Assembly: GCA_014384025.1 (NCBI GenBank)
Contig: JACNGQ010000170.1
Coordinates: 1 to 64,000 of the forward strand
Reading direction: 5' to 3'
DNA from: Planctomycetota bacterium
Lineage (GTDB): Bacteria > Planctomycetota > Phycisphaerae > Sedimentisphaerales > Anaerobacaceae
DNA length: 64,000 nucleotides
Positions 1 to 8,868 of this stretch are shown here, one piece after another (positions within the stretch are counted from its first letter, which is position 1; each line of letters opens with the position of its first letter). The position numbers and the translations under genes are program-made. Under the pieces are notes generated by a model. The model ran no database searches, was not told where the DNA came from, and saw only the letters and a program-made list of their open reading frames with translations.

Positions 1-212
1 GCCAAGCCTTGTCCCGTTAGAGTGCCGTTTACTTTAATGGGATCAAAATTGTCCCAGATTGTCTACATCGGGGATTAGCAAACCATCAATCGTAAATAGT
101 AAATAATAAATCATAAGTGCTGCACACTCGTCTAATTATAGAGGGACGACTTTTTTCCCTCGTAAGGGGGTGTTTTGAATTTGAGTCATTTAGATTTAGA
201 TATTCCCAATAT

Positions 213-605
213 GGAGTTTACCCTCGATGTTAGCTCACATGCTTTTCTGTCGGGGGATATTCGGATTTCGAGTTTGAGCTATATAAATTCTACGAATTCT
301 TACGTACGAATTTATAAGCTTTTTATGCAAAACAAACCCAATTTACGAAATGATAAAATGAACATAACTTTAGACATGACAGGCAATTACATGATTTTGT
401 CCGCTGGCTCGGGCCAAAAAACAAAGCCAATTCAAACCCAATTCAAAGCCAATTTAAGCCAAAACAAACCCAATTCAAAGCCAATAAAGCCAAAAACAAA
501 CCCAATTTGTCGAAAGGGCAAAAATGCTGGAGTTTACCCTCGATGTTAGCTCACTTGCTTTGGAGTTTACCCTCGGGTGTGCTTACCTGTTTTTCTGCCG
601 GGGGT
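213..605. repeat. Three direct near-copies of GGAGTTTACCCTCG(A/G)TGTTAGCTCAC (starts 213, 529, 562)
   Basis: 213-238 and 529-554 share ggagtttaccctcgatgttagctcac exactly. A third, diverged copy at 562 shares ggagtttaccctcg and, like copy 1, runs into tttttctg(t/c)cggggg. Confidence 0.8.
328..511. repeat. Low-complexity repeat rich in CAAACCCAATT / CAAAGCCAATT units; the 124-aa ORF over it is probably not a gene
   Basis: Iterated caaacccaattcaaagccaat words; ORF translation shows iterated NKPN/KPIKPK. Confidence 0.7.
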
Positions 606-777
606 CGGGGGCTTTTGCGTGGTTAAAGAGCTTTACTATGATATTAATAACGCTGCTCGCGGAATTTACCCCCCTTAAAGGGTGCAAATTCAAAGGCCCA
701 TAAGCTCGCTAAATTACTATGATTGTGTTTATCCGGCTGTTTTTTCAGCCGGATTCTGGTAAAATGGATATTTGATT

Positions 778-2472
778 ATGAGAAAAATAAAGAGTCAAAA
801 TTTAGAACAATTGCTGCTGCAGCTTAAATTTACCCCGCAGAAAAAACGCCTAAAACAGCTCGAAGCTGCCGAAAAGCTTTTTACCATTATAGACAGGGAT
901 AAAGAATATCCTTTCGAGTTTGTGTTTTTTCGTATCACGGGTTTTCACCCTGCAGGCCCGGGCGGCGATGAGCTTATCAAAGGCGATGTACTTTTGGGCG
1001 ACCTGCAAGTCTTCCTCTCCAGGCTGAGCGGCTGGCTCGCTCGTCCCGTCGCTGAACAGAAACAGAAAATTTATACTGTACAAGAGCTTGCGAAAAAAGT
1101 GGGCGTTTCAACAAAAACCATATACCGTTGGAGGGACAGGGGTCTGTTGGCGAAAAAATTCATTTTTAACAACGGCAAGATATGTAATGGCTATTTGAAG
1201 TCAACGGTCGATAAATTCCTAAAGGAAAATCCCGACCTTCTCACAAACGCTAAAAATTTTGGACGCCTCACAAATGAGCAAAAACAAAAAATTATTAAGC
1301 GGTCAGAAAAACTTACAGCCGAAACGAATCTCTCTCGTCATAAGATTATTACCAGGATAGGCTCTGAATTCGGCAAATGTAACGAAACCATCAGACAAGT
1401 ACTGCTGAATCACGAACAGGCCAACGCTGATAAATCCGGTGAGATGTATATATCCGGAGCAATTGAGCCGGCGCAGGCCGCAGAGATTTACAGACTGTAC
1501 AAACAGGGCTGCAAAGCCAAAGAGCTGATGAAGCGATTTAATCGAAATAAAAGTTCTATTTACCGTATTATAAATCAGCGAAGAGCCAGGGCGCTTCTGG
1601 CAAGAAAAATTGAATTCATCCACAGTGATGAATTTCTTGAAGAAGATGCCAAAGAGAAAATTCTCGCAAAACCGGTCCATATAGAAAACAGCCCTTCGAC
1701 GGAACCGCTTAAACAATTCGAATTAGTCGGGACGCATATTTTGCCTGAGTATCTGCAGATATTAAAGGACACCCCCGTGCTTACCAGGGAGCGTGAAGTC
1801 GAACTGTTCCGCAGATACAACTACTTAAAATATTTAGCATTTCGAACACGTACGGGAATAAAACCGAATCTTGTCTCTGGCACTATTATCAAACAAATAG
1901 AGCAGTATTTAGCTGAGGCTGAGGAAATAAAAAGGAGAATAATAGAAGCAAATCTGCGGCTTGTTATCAGTATTGCAGGTAAACATATGGCAACCGGTAC
2001 GGACTTTAGCGAGCTTGTAAGTAAAGGTAATTTCGCATTGATTAACGCAGTCGAGGAATTTGATTATACACTGGGTTTGCGATTCGGCAGGCGCGCTTCA
2101 TTGAACATAGCAAAAGAGTACGCAAAGTTATCCGGCAAAAGTACCGGCTCAATAAAGGCAAGATTAGGAACTCTAAAAAATCTTGAACGCGGTGCCCAAA
2201 CATTAATGACACGAGATTTCGCGGCCATTGAACGGGCACACCAAAGCCTCACACAGGTCATCGAAGACAATCTCACCGAATGCGAGCAGCATGTAATCCT
2301 AAATCGTTTTGGCCTCATCGGTTCACCCATAAAAAAGGAAATGAAAACACTAAAGCAAATCGGCGAAAAGCTCGGCTTGAGCAAGGAAAGAGTCCGACAA
2401 ATCGAATTGACCGCCCTGCAGAAACTAAGGCAGTCCCTCAGCAGCGCAGAATTTGAGCTGCTGATAGGCTAA
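778..2472 (+). CDS. Sigma-70-family-like protein with N-terminal helix-turn-helix domains
   Basis: N-terminal YTVQELAKKVGVSTKTIYRWRDRGLL (MerR/excisionase-like HTH); C-terminal region-2-like IIEANLRLVISIAGKHMATGTDFSELVSKGNFALINAVEEFDYTLGLRFG and region-4-like LKQIGEKLGLSKERVRQIELTALQKLRQSL. ATG at 778 preferred over TTG at 772. Confidence 0.85.
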   Translation: MRKIKSQNLEQLLLQLKFTPQKKRLKQLEAAEKLFTIIDRDKEYPFEFVFFRITGFHPAGPGGDELIKGDVLLGDLQVFLSRLSGWLARPVAEQKQKIYTVQELAKKVGVSTKTIYRWRDRGLLAKKFIFNNGKICNGYLKSTVDKFLKENPDLLTNAKNFGRLTNEQKQKIIKRSEKLTAETNLSRHKIITRIGSEFGKCNETIRQVLLNHEQANADKSGEMYISGAIEPAQAAEIYRLYKQGCKAKELMKRFNRNKSSIYRIINQRRARALLARKIEFIHSDEFLEEDAKEKILAKPVHIENSPSTEPLKQFELVGTHILPEYLQILKDTPVLTREREVELFRRYNYLKYLAFRTRTGIKPNLVSGTIIKQIEQYLAEAEEIKRRIIEANLRLVISIAGKHMATGTDFSELVSKGNFALINAVEEFDYTLGLRFGRRASLNIAKEYAKLSGKSTGSIKARLGTLKNLERGAQTLMTRDFAAIERAHQSLTQVIEDNLTECEQHVILNRFGLIGSPIKKEMKTLKQIGEKLGLSKERVRQIELTALQKLRQSLSSAEFELLIG

Positions 2473-2492
2473 TGAAGATTTCTCTCGGTTTT

Positions 2493-2996
2493 TTACGAGG
2501 TCGGGCCGAGTTTGTGGCCGGGGCCGATGGTGTATAGGCGTTTTTTCGGTTCGGTGTTAATATGGGAGGCGACAATTTTTCCGACAAAGATTATATGGTC
2601 GCCGGCGGGTATCTGCGATTCCAGGGTACATTCGAAATTGGCGACCGCATCGGCCAGCAGCACCGAATCGATTGCCTGGGCGGGCTCTGTTTTGCAATCG
2701 AACTCGGCGAATTTGTCGATGTTGCGTCCGGACTTCGAGCCGAAAAATAAAGCCGCATCAGCCATCTGAGCCGATGGAAAGGAAATCGTAAAGCATTTCG
2801 AATGCGTGATGGTTTCTATCGAGTAATGCTTTTTTGCAACGGCTATTGACATCATCGGGGGATTTCCCGATACGATCATCGTCCAGCCCAGCGTAACAGG
2901 ATTGGCCCGGCCTGCCTTGTCTTTGGCGATGGCTATTACGACCTGTTCGGGATATTTCGTTCTGATTGCTTCGGAATATTCGGCTTGTTTTTGCAT
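2493..2996 (-). CDS. Flavin reductase-like (FMN-binding) domain protein
   Basis: VVIAIAKDKAGRANPVTLGWTMIVSGNPPMMSIAVAKKHYSIETI...FTISFP. Start trimmed to the internal MQKQAEYSEAIRTKYP; the longer ORF would overlap proC. Confidence 0.75.
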   Translation of the reverse strand: MQKQAEYSEAIRTKYPEQVVIAIAKDKAGRANPVTLGWTMIVSGNPPMMSIAVAKKHYSIETITHSKCFTISFPSAQMADAALFFGSKSGRNIDKFAEFDCKTEPAQAIDSVLLADAVANFECTLESQIPAGDHIIFVGKIVASHINTEPKKRLYTIGPGHKLGPTS

Positions 2997-3086
2997 TGCT
3001 TTTCTCCGTAACTGGTTTATATTTACTGCAGAAATATTTTCGGTGAAATTATAAGTTCCTGCATTGACTCTCACAAGGAGAAAGAA

Positions 3087-3896
3087 GTGGATACAATTGG
3101 TTTTATCGGCGCCGGCAATATGGCTGAGGCCCTGATAAAGGGTGTAATAAACGCGAAACTTTATACCCCTGAAAATGTTTTCGTAAGTGATATCAGAGCT
3201 GAGCGGCTGAAATTCCTTTCTGAAAAGTACGGTGTCGTTGCCTGCGAAGAAAACAGTGAGCTGGCGGCGAAGGCTCAAACGGTCATCTTAAGTATCAAGC
3301 CCCAGAATATGACCGATGCGCTGGAAAGTATCAAAGCCTCTATAGGCAGCGAAAAACTTGTTATATCCATAGCGGCAGGTATAAAGGTTGCCAAAATAAC
3401 CAGCGTTCTGGGGGATATTGCAATTGTGCGTGTGATGCCCAATACCCCGGCGCTGATTGGGCAGGGGGCCGGGGCATTGTTTGGAAATGAACGTGCAAAG
3501 CCGATGCTGAATAAGGCTATGGAGATTTTGTCGGCGGTCGGCAAGGCGGTTATTGTCGATGATGAGGATTTAATAGATGCCGTAACAGCACTGAGCGGGA
3601 GCGGGCCTGCCTATTATTTTCTTTTAATGGAAGAAATGATAAAGGCAGGTATCCGATTAGGTTTGTCTGAAGATGTAGCGAAAGATTTGGTCTTGCAGAC
3701 CGCGAAAGGGGCGGGTTTGCTTGCTGTCGAAGCTGATACAAACGGTGAAAGCCCTGCTGTTCTTCGTCAAAAGGTTACCTCCCCCGGCGGAACAACCGAA
3801 GCTGCTCTGGGAGTGTTCAAAGAAGGCAAGATAAGCGAGCTGATATCCGCCGCTATTAACAGGGCATATGAGCGCTCAAGGGAGCTTTCAGAATAG
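3087..3896 (+). CDS. proC: Pyrroline-5-carboxylate reductase
   Basis: GFIGAGNMAEALIKG and ALSGSGPAYYFLLMEEMIKAGIRLGL...TSPGGTTEAAL motifs; GTG start with upstream aaggag. Confidence 0.95.
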   Translation: MDTIGFIGAGNMAEALIKGVINAKLYTPENVFVSDIRAERLKFLSEKYGVVACEENSELAAKAQTVILSIKPQNMTDALESIKASIGSEKLVISIAAGIKVAKITSVLGDIAIVRVMPNTPALIGQGAGALFGNERAKPMLNKAMEILSAVGKAVIVDDEDLIDAVTALSGSGPAYYFLLMEEMIKAGIRLGLSEDVAKDLVLQTAKGAGLLAVEADTNGESPAVLRQKVTSPGGTTEAALGVFKEGKISELISAAINRAYERSRELSE

Positions 3897-3935
3897 AAAA
3901 TTTTCGTGTTCGATTTGTTGACAGGACAGGTTCGC

Positions 3936-4844
3936 ATGATTAAGGCTGACAATCTAAAGAAACGATATGGAAACATTGCTGCGGTGGACGATGTGAGCTT
4001 TGCGGTGGAAAAGGGAGAGACCTTTGGATTGCTTGGACCGAACGGGGCCGGTAAAACGACCACTATTCAGTTGCTTTGTGGGCTCCTAAAGCCAGACGGG
4101 GGAACCGTGTCGCTTGACGGAAAGACCGATCCGAGTCTGGTCGAGGTACGTTCATCTTTGGGTGTGGTTCCGCAGGCATTGGCGATATACGAAGAGCTTT
4201 CGGTCCGCCAAAACCTGCGTTTCTTTGGAAGGATGTATGGATTAAGCGGACGACAGTTGAATGAGCGTGTAGATGATTGCCTTGAGATAGCAGGGCTGAA
4301 CAAGCGAAGTAATGATCGGGCCTCGAAATATAGCGGGGGTATGAAACGCCGGCTTAATATGGTTTGCTCTTTTTTGCACGCGCCGCCTCTTTTGCTGCTT
4401 GATGAACCGACAGTGGGGGTGGATCCGCAGTCTCGCAATTTGATATTTGACACTATCGAGACCATGAAAAATCAGGGCCGGACTATAATCTATACAACTC
4501 ACTATATGGAGGAAGCCCAGCGTCTTTGCGACAGGGTGGCGATTCTTGACCATGGCAAAATTCTGGATATGGACAGCGTTGACAATCTTATTAAAAAGCA
4601 TGGCGGGCCCTCCCGTATTGAGGCCGAATTCGAAAAACTGCCCAGCCCCGACAGCATCAAACAATACATCGATAGTGAGAATATACAGTTTGAAGAGTCG
4701 AAAATCCGATTCGAGACGAGCCGGCCTATGGAATCTCTGGCAATGCTTAACCGCAGCGGGGTGCGTTTTAACACTTTGAAAGTTCAGACCGCCAACCTTG
4801 AGGACGTTTTTCTTAACCTTACCGGACGGAGGCTTCGAGACTAA
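3936..4844 (+). CDS. ABC transporter ATP-binding protein (ABC-2 exporter type)
   Basis: Walker A GPNGAGKTT, signature YSGGMKRRLN, Walker B LLLLDEPTVGVD. Confidence 0.93.
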   Translation: MIKADNLKKRYGNIAAVDDVSFAVEKGETFGLLGPNGAGKTTTIQLLCGLLKPDGGTVSLDGKTDPSLVEVRSSLGVVPQALAIYEELSVRQNLRFFGRMYGLSGRQLNERVDDCLEIAGLNKRSNDRASKYSGGMKRRLNMVCSFLHAPPLLLLDEPTVGVDPQSRNLIFDTIETMKNQGRTIIYTTHYMEEAQRLCDRVAILDHGKILDMDSVDNLIKKHGGPSRIEAEFEKLPSPDSIKQYIDSENIQFEESKIRFETSRPMESLAMLNRSGVRFNTLKVQTANLEDVFLNLTGRRLRD

Positions 4845-6112
4845 TGAAGAAGTTATTATTTCTTGCCGTCAAAGACATGCGGGTACTACTCAGTGATAAG
4901 GGTAATATTTTTTGGGTCTTCGGTTTTCCAGTTCTGTTCGCACTGTTTTTTGGCTTTATGTATTCCGAGGCCGGCAAGGGGCCTTCCGGAATGAAAATCG
5001 CTGTGGTGGACGAGGACAAGTCTGAGTTTTCAAGCTCTTACATATCGGGGCTGGAGTCTGATGAGGCATTAATAGTAGTCAATCTGAACCGAGAGGAGGC
5101 AATTGAACAGGTCAGAAAGGGAAAAGTATCTGCGGCTGTTATTCTAAATGAGGGTTTTGGAGATGGATTTGAAGCTTTGTTTAACAGCGACGAACCAAAA
5201 TTAGAAATAGCGTCGGACCCATCTCGCAGAATGGAAAGCGGCTATCTTCAGGGACTTCTGGCCAAGGCACAATTTGAGGCCCTGGGCGATAAATTCGCTG
5301 ACCAAGAGTGGCTAAGGGGTCAAATTAAGCTATGGAGAGATGAAGTGGGGGGCTCTAATGCGCTCGAAACAGAGCAGTCAAAGCTATTTCTAAATTTCTT
5401 TGACTCTTTTGATACTTTAATAAAGGATTCCAATGATGGGAGCTTTAGTGCAGGCTTCAAAGGAGACATGATAAACTTTGGCAAATTGGATGTTAGCAGA
5501 GAGTATGAAGGCCCTATTTCACCGTTTCAGATAACATTTCCGCAGGTTCTGCTCTGGGGCTTTCTTATGTGCACATCGACATTTGCAATTTCGATTGTGA
5601 AAGAGCGAACGGACGGCACTTTTGACCGTTTGCGCATCGGCCCGCTTGGATATGCTCATATTCTCGGAGGAAAAGGCCTGGCGTGTTTTATAACATGCAT
5701 CTTTATAGTATGTATTCTGTTTTTTGGTGCAAAGGTGATATTCAAGATGCCAATGGGCAATTTTCCGCTATTTTTTCTGGGATTGTTCTGCACGATATTG
5801 TGTTTCGTCGGCCTTATGATGTTCGTATGTACTTTGGGGCGCACCGAGCAGAGCGTCGGCGCAGCGGGCTGGGCAATGCTTATGATTATGGGCATGTTCG
5901 GGGGGGCAATGATGCCACTGGCTTTCATGCCGTCGTGGCTACGACGGTTCAGTCATTTCAGTCCGGTGAAATGGGGCATACTTGCTCTTGAGGGGGCTAT
6001 CTGGCGCGACTTCAAATTCACGGAGATGATTAGCCCGTGTCTGGTGCTGCTGGCAATTGGATTTACATTCTTTTTGCTGGGGGTGTTGATGCTGCGAAGG
6101 CAGGATAGCTAA
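4844..6112 (+). CDS. ABC-2 type transporter permease
   Basis: Overlaps the ATPase stop; hydrophobic C-terminal half with FAISIVKERTDGTFDRLRIGPL typical of ABC-2 permeases. Confidence 0.9.
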   Translation: MKKLLFLAVKDMRVLLSDKGNIFWVFGFPVLFALFFGFMYSEAGKGPSGMKIAVVDEDKSEFSSSYISGLESDEALIVVNLNREEAIEQVRKGKVSAAVILNEGFGDGFEALFNSDEPKLEIASDPSRRMESGYLQGLLAKAQFEALGDKFADQEWLRGQIKLWRDEVGGSNALETEQSKLFLNFFDSFDTLIKDSNDGSFSAGFKGDMINFGKLDVSREYEGPISPFQITFPQVLLWGFLMCTSTFAISIVKERTDGTFDRLRIGPLGYAHILGGKGLACFITCIFIVCILFFGAKVIFKMPMGNFPLFFLGLFCTILCFVGLMMFVCTLGRTEQSVGAAGWAMLMIMGMFGGAMMPLAFMPSWLRRFSHFSPVKWGILALEGAIWRDFKFTEMISPCLVLLAIGFTFFLLGVLMLRRQDS

Positions 6113-6229
6113 GTCACCCTCAATGAGGCTGTAGCAATATTGATGACTGCGAGTAAAAAAGCAGACCGAACACGCGAATTCTTATTTTTACGCTTATCGA
6201 TGATTGAAGCCGACGGTTTCAACTATTGC

Positions 6230-6412
6230 TTAATCGGCGATAATTGCCTCGACCGGGCATTCATCGGCGGCCTGCTGAACGGCATCTTCGAACTCTTCCG
6301 GCACTTCATCGATAATAACTATGGCCATTTCCTCACCCATGTCGAAAACATCGGGACAGGTATCGACACATAGCCCGCAGGCGGTGCAGGTATCCTCAAT
6401 TCTTACTATCAT
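6230..6412 (-). CDS. Ferredoxin
   Basis: IEDTCTACGLCVDTCPDVFDMGEE...AADECPVEAI cysteine pattern. Confidence 0.9.
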   Translation of the reverse strand: MIVRIEDTCTACGLCVDTCPDVFDMGEEMAIVIIDEVPEEFEDAVQQAADECPVEAIIAD

Positions 6413-6611
6413 AGTCGTTCCCCTTCGTAATCAGAGACGCTCCATGCGGCTCCTTGATATTTGTTCATATAATCGATTATTGAATTTACTGTCGCCGGTA
6501 AAAATGTCAATTTAAAATTTATGTGGAAATAGCCATTTTCTCTGTTATACTACCAATATATTCCGAGTAAATAAATAATCAGTAGTGTACAAATAATCAA
6601 TAATTGATTTT

Positions 6612-6714
6612 GGGGCCGGGTCCCATGCAAGCCGAGCCCGCGAATCTGGTCAGGCGGGGAACCGAGCAGCCATAAGCGTGTCGCTTGGTTGTGCTGTGGG
6701 TAAACCCGGCCACC
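6612..6714 (+). ncRNA. ffs: Bacterial small-type signal recognition particle RNA (4.5S-like)
   Basis: Terminal stem ggccgggt/acccggcc; apical domain ggtcagg-cgg-GGAA-ccg-agcagcc, the SRP54-binding hairpin with GGAA tetraloop; followed by tttt. Confidence 0.93.
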
Positions 6715-6729
6715 TTTTATATTGATTAT

Positions 6730-6748
6730 TGTCTATTGACAATTGAAT
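6730..6748 (+). repeat. Left arm of a 19-bp inverted repeat flanking the four-helix-bundle gene
   Basis: tgtctattgacaattgaat; its reverse complement matches 7140-7158 at 17 of 19 positions. Confidence 0.7.
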
Positions 6749-6756
6749 ATTGGAAA

Positions 6757-7134
6757 ATGAACGCAGATGATTTAAAGGACAGAATAAAGGATTTTGCGCA
6801 CCGTTGTGTCAAATTGGCCTTGGCTTTGCCTAAAACAGTTTTGGGTAATCACATTAAAAGCCAACTAATAAGGTGTTCAACTTCGGCGGCCGCAAATTAC
6901 AGAGCCGCTTGTATCGCGCAATCGAAACCAAATTTTATTTCAAAATTAAGCATTGTGATAGAAGAAACCGATGAGACATGTTTCTGGATGCAGTTCATCA
7001 TCGATGAGAAATTATTAAAAGAGCAGCGAGTATGCCCGTTATTACAGGAAGGCAGGGAATTGACTTCGATATTTGCATCTTCGAGAAAAACTGCACGTGG
7101 ACTGAAAAAGAGTAAAATTAGTAGCTTTAAATAG
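6757..7134 (+). CDS. Four helix bundle protein (23S rRNA intervening-sequence / S23 family)
   Basis: DLKDRIKDFAHRCVKLALALPKTVLGNHIKSQLIRCSTSAAANYRAACIAQSKPNFISKLSIVIEETDETCFWMQFI is typical of the family. Confidence 0.88.
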   Translation: MNADDLKDRIKDFAHRCVKLALALPKTVLGNHIKSQLIRCSTSAAANYRAACIAQSKPNFISKLSIVIEETDETCFWMQFIIDEKLLKEQRVCPLLQEGRELTSIFASSRKTARGLKKSKISSFK

Positions 7135-7139
7135 ACAAT

Positions 7140-7158
7140 ATTAAATAGTCAATAGACA
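7140..7158 (-). repeat. Right arm of the 19-bp inverted repeat
   Basis: attaaatagtcaatagaca; 17/19 to the reverse complement of 6730-6748. Confidence 0.7.
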
Positions 7159-7165
7159 CTTGAAA

Positions 7166-8833
7166 ATGGCTTATACAGTTCTTGCAAGAAAATACAGGTC
7201 GCAAACGTTTGACGATGTTGTCGGTCAGGACCCTATAGCTCAAACGTTGAAGAATGCTATAAAGACCGACAGGGTCTCGCACGCTTACCTTTTTTCGGGT
7301 ACTCGCGGCGTCGGCAAGACGACTATGGCCCGCATCCTGGCGAAAGCACTCAATTGCCTTGCTGTCGATAAACCTACGACAAAGCCGTGCTGTAAGTGTG
7401 ATAGCTGTACTGCGATAAACATTGGCGAAGATATAGATGTCATCGAGATAGACGGTGCATCGAATAACAGGGTCGATGAAATTCGGGAGCTTCGTGAGAA
7501 TGCCATCTATCGGCCTGCGCGTTCGAGATTTAAGATTTACATTATCGACGAAGTCCACATGCTCACTACTTCGGCCTTCAACGCTCTCTTAAAGACACTG
7601 GAGGAACCGCCCAGTCATATAAAGTTTATTTTCGCCACGACCAAACCGAACAAGGTCATAGCCACAATTCAATCGAGATGCCAGAGATTCGACTTCAGCA
7701 ATATAGGGCCTGCCTCGATAGCCGGGCAGTTGAAGTCCATACTCAAAAAAGAAAAGATAAAGTACGAAGAGGATTTGCTGCTACCCCTGGCGAAAATGGC
7801 GAACGGTTCTATGAGAGACGGCCTGAGCCTGCTCGATAGAATGATAAGCACAGGTGTCGAACCTTTGAACAGCCGGATACTCGAAGAGTTTTTAGGCTGT
7901 CCGAACAGTGAGAAAATCTGGAATCTTATCGGGCAAATCGGCGACAGCGACCCGGCCGGGACACTTGCGGCGATAGAGGATTTAATTAGTACCGGCATAA
8001 GCGAGGCCCAGGTCGTTGATTCACTTATCGATTATATGCGCGATTTGATGGTGGTAAAATCCACGGGCACTGATAGCAAGCTGGTGATTTTAACCGACCA
8101 GCAGCGAAAGAGGGCGGGTGAATTAGCGGAAAAATTCGACGTCGCTGCGCTCGTTTACAACATTTCGACACTGGAAAAACTACGATGGACAATTAAAAGC
8201 AGTGATACAAGCCGGGCCCTGCTGGAAGCTTCGATGTTGAGATTTGCTTTGAGCGAGCATTTCCTGAATGTCGATGAGCTTCTTTCTCAATTGCGCCTGG
8301 GCGCATCGCCCGGCATAAAAAAAAACCTTCCACCCAGCGGTAACATACCCATCAAGGCCGTAGCCAGGCCAAATAAACCACAAACTATCAAATACCAGTC
8401 AACAAATGACGAGTCAGAAGCCTCATCCGAGCTGACTGGAATCAACTCGATAAAAGATAATTGGCAAAATCTTCTGGGAGTTATTACGACTAAACTCGGA
8501 CCGGGTACCAGTGGGCTGTTAAGCTCCGCAGTGCCGGCTCGATTCGAAAACGGCATCTTGACGCTTGAGTTCGGCGCATCGGCTAAGATGCAGAAACAAA
8601 TGTGCGAAAGTAATGGTCGGGCCGAGCAAATCCAGAGCTTGCTGAGCGAGCAGCTCTCAACACCTCTGAGATTGAAGTTTGAAATCGCCACCGAGCAGCA
8701 GACGCAAGCGGTGCCCAGTGCAAGTCGACCTAAAACCACCGGCCAAAGAAGAAATGAGATAATTAACAACCCCGCCGTGAAAACTATCCTTATGGGGCTG
8801 GATGCAACTATAACCGCAGTAGAAGAAGACTAA
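7166..8833 (+). CDS. dnaX: DNA polymerase III subunit gamma/tau
   Basis: LARKYRSQTFDDVVGQDPIAQTLKNAI...HAYLFSGTRGVGKTTMARILAKALNC, zinc module CCKCDSC, FKIYIIDEVHMLTTSAFNALLKTLEEPP. ATG at 7166 preferred over TTG at 7160. Confidence 0.96.
   Translation: MAYTVLARKYRSQTFDDVVGQDPIAQTLKNAIKTDRVSHAYLFSGTRGVGKTTMARILAKALNCLAVDKPTTKPCCKCDSCTAINIGEDIDVIEIDGASNNRVDEIRELRENAIYRPARSRFKIYIIDEVHMLTTSAFNALLKTLEEPPSHIKFIFATTKPNKVIATIQSRCQRFDFSNIGPASIAGQLKSILKKEKIKYEEDLLLPLAKMANGSMRDGLSLLDRMISTGVEPLNSRILEEFLGCPNSEKIWNLIGQIGDSDPAGTLAAIEDLISTGISEAQVVDSLIDYMRDLMVVKSTGTDSKLVILTDQQRKRAGELAEKFDVAALVYNISTLEKLRWTIKSSDTSRALLEASMLRFALSEHFLNVDELLSQLRLGASPGIKKNLPPSGNIPIKAVARPNKPQTIKYQSTNDESEASSELTGINSIKDNWQNLLGVITTKLGPGTSGLLSSAVPARFENGILTLEFGASAKMQKQMCESNGRAEQIQSLLSEQLSTPLRLKFEIATEQQTQAVPSASRPKTTGQRRNEIINNPAVKTILMGLDATITAVEED
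8317..8325 (+). promoter_or_regulatory. Candidate A9 slippage/frameshift site in dnaX
   Basis: ata aaa aaa aac gives a 9-A run. The -1 frame stops at taa 8341-8343 and the +1 frame at tag 8361-8363. Confidence 0.6.
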
Positions 8834-8868
8834 AATCAGCTATTGTTTAATGATGGATTATTTCATTT

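Noticed and set aside
175-549. 124-aa ORF as a protein-coding gene
   Set aside because: The translation reflects repetitive DNA (NKPN/KPIKPK), has no recognisable fold and overlaps direct repeats.
2493-3278. Full 261-aa minus-strand ORF
   Set aside because: The N-terminal 94 codons overlap proC and look like noise; conserved flavin reductase sequence begins at the internal ATG (2996).
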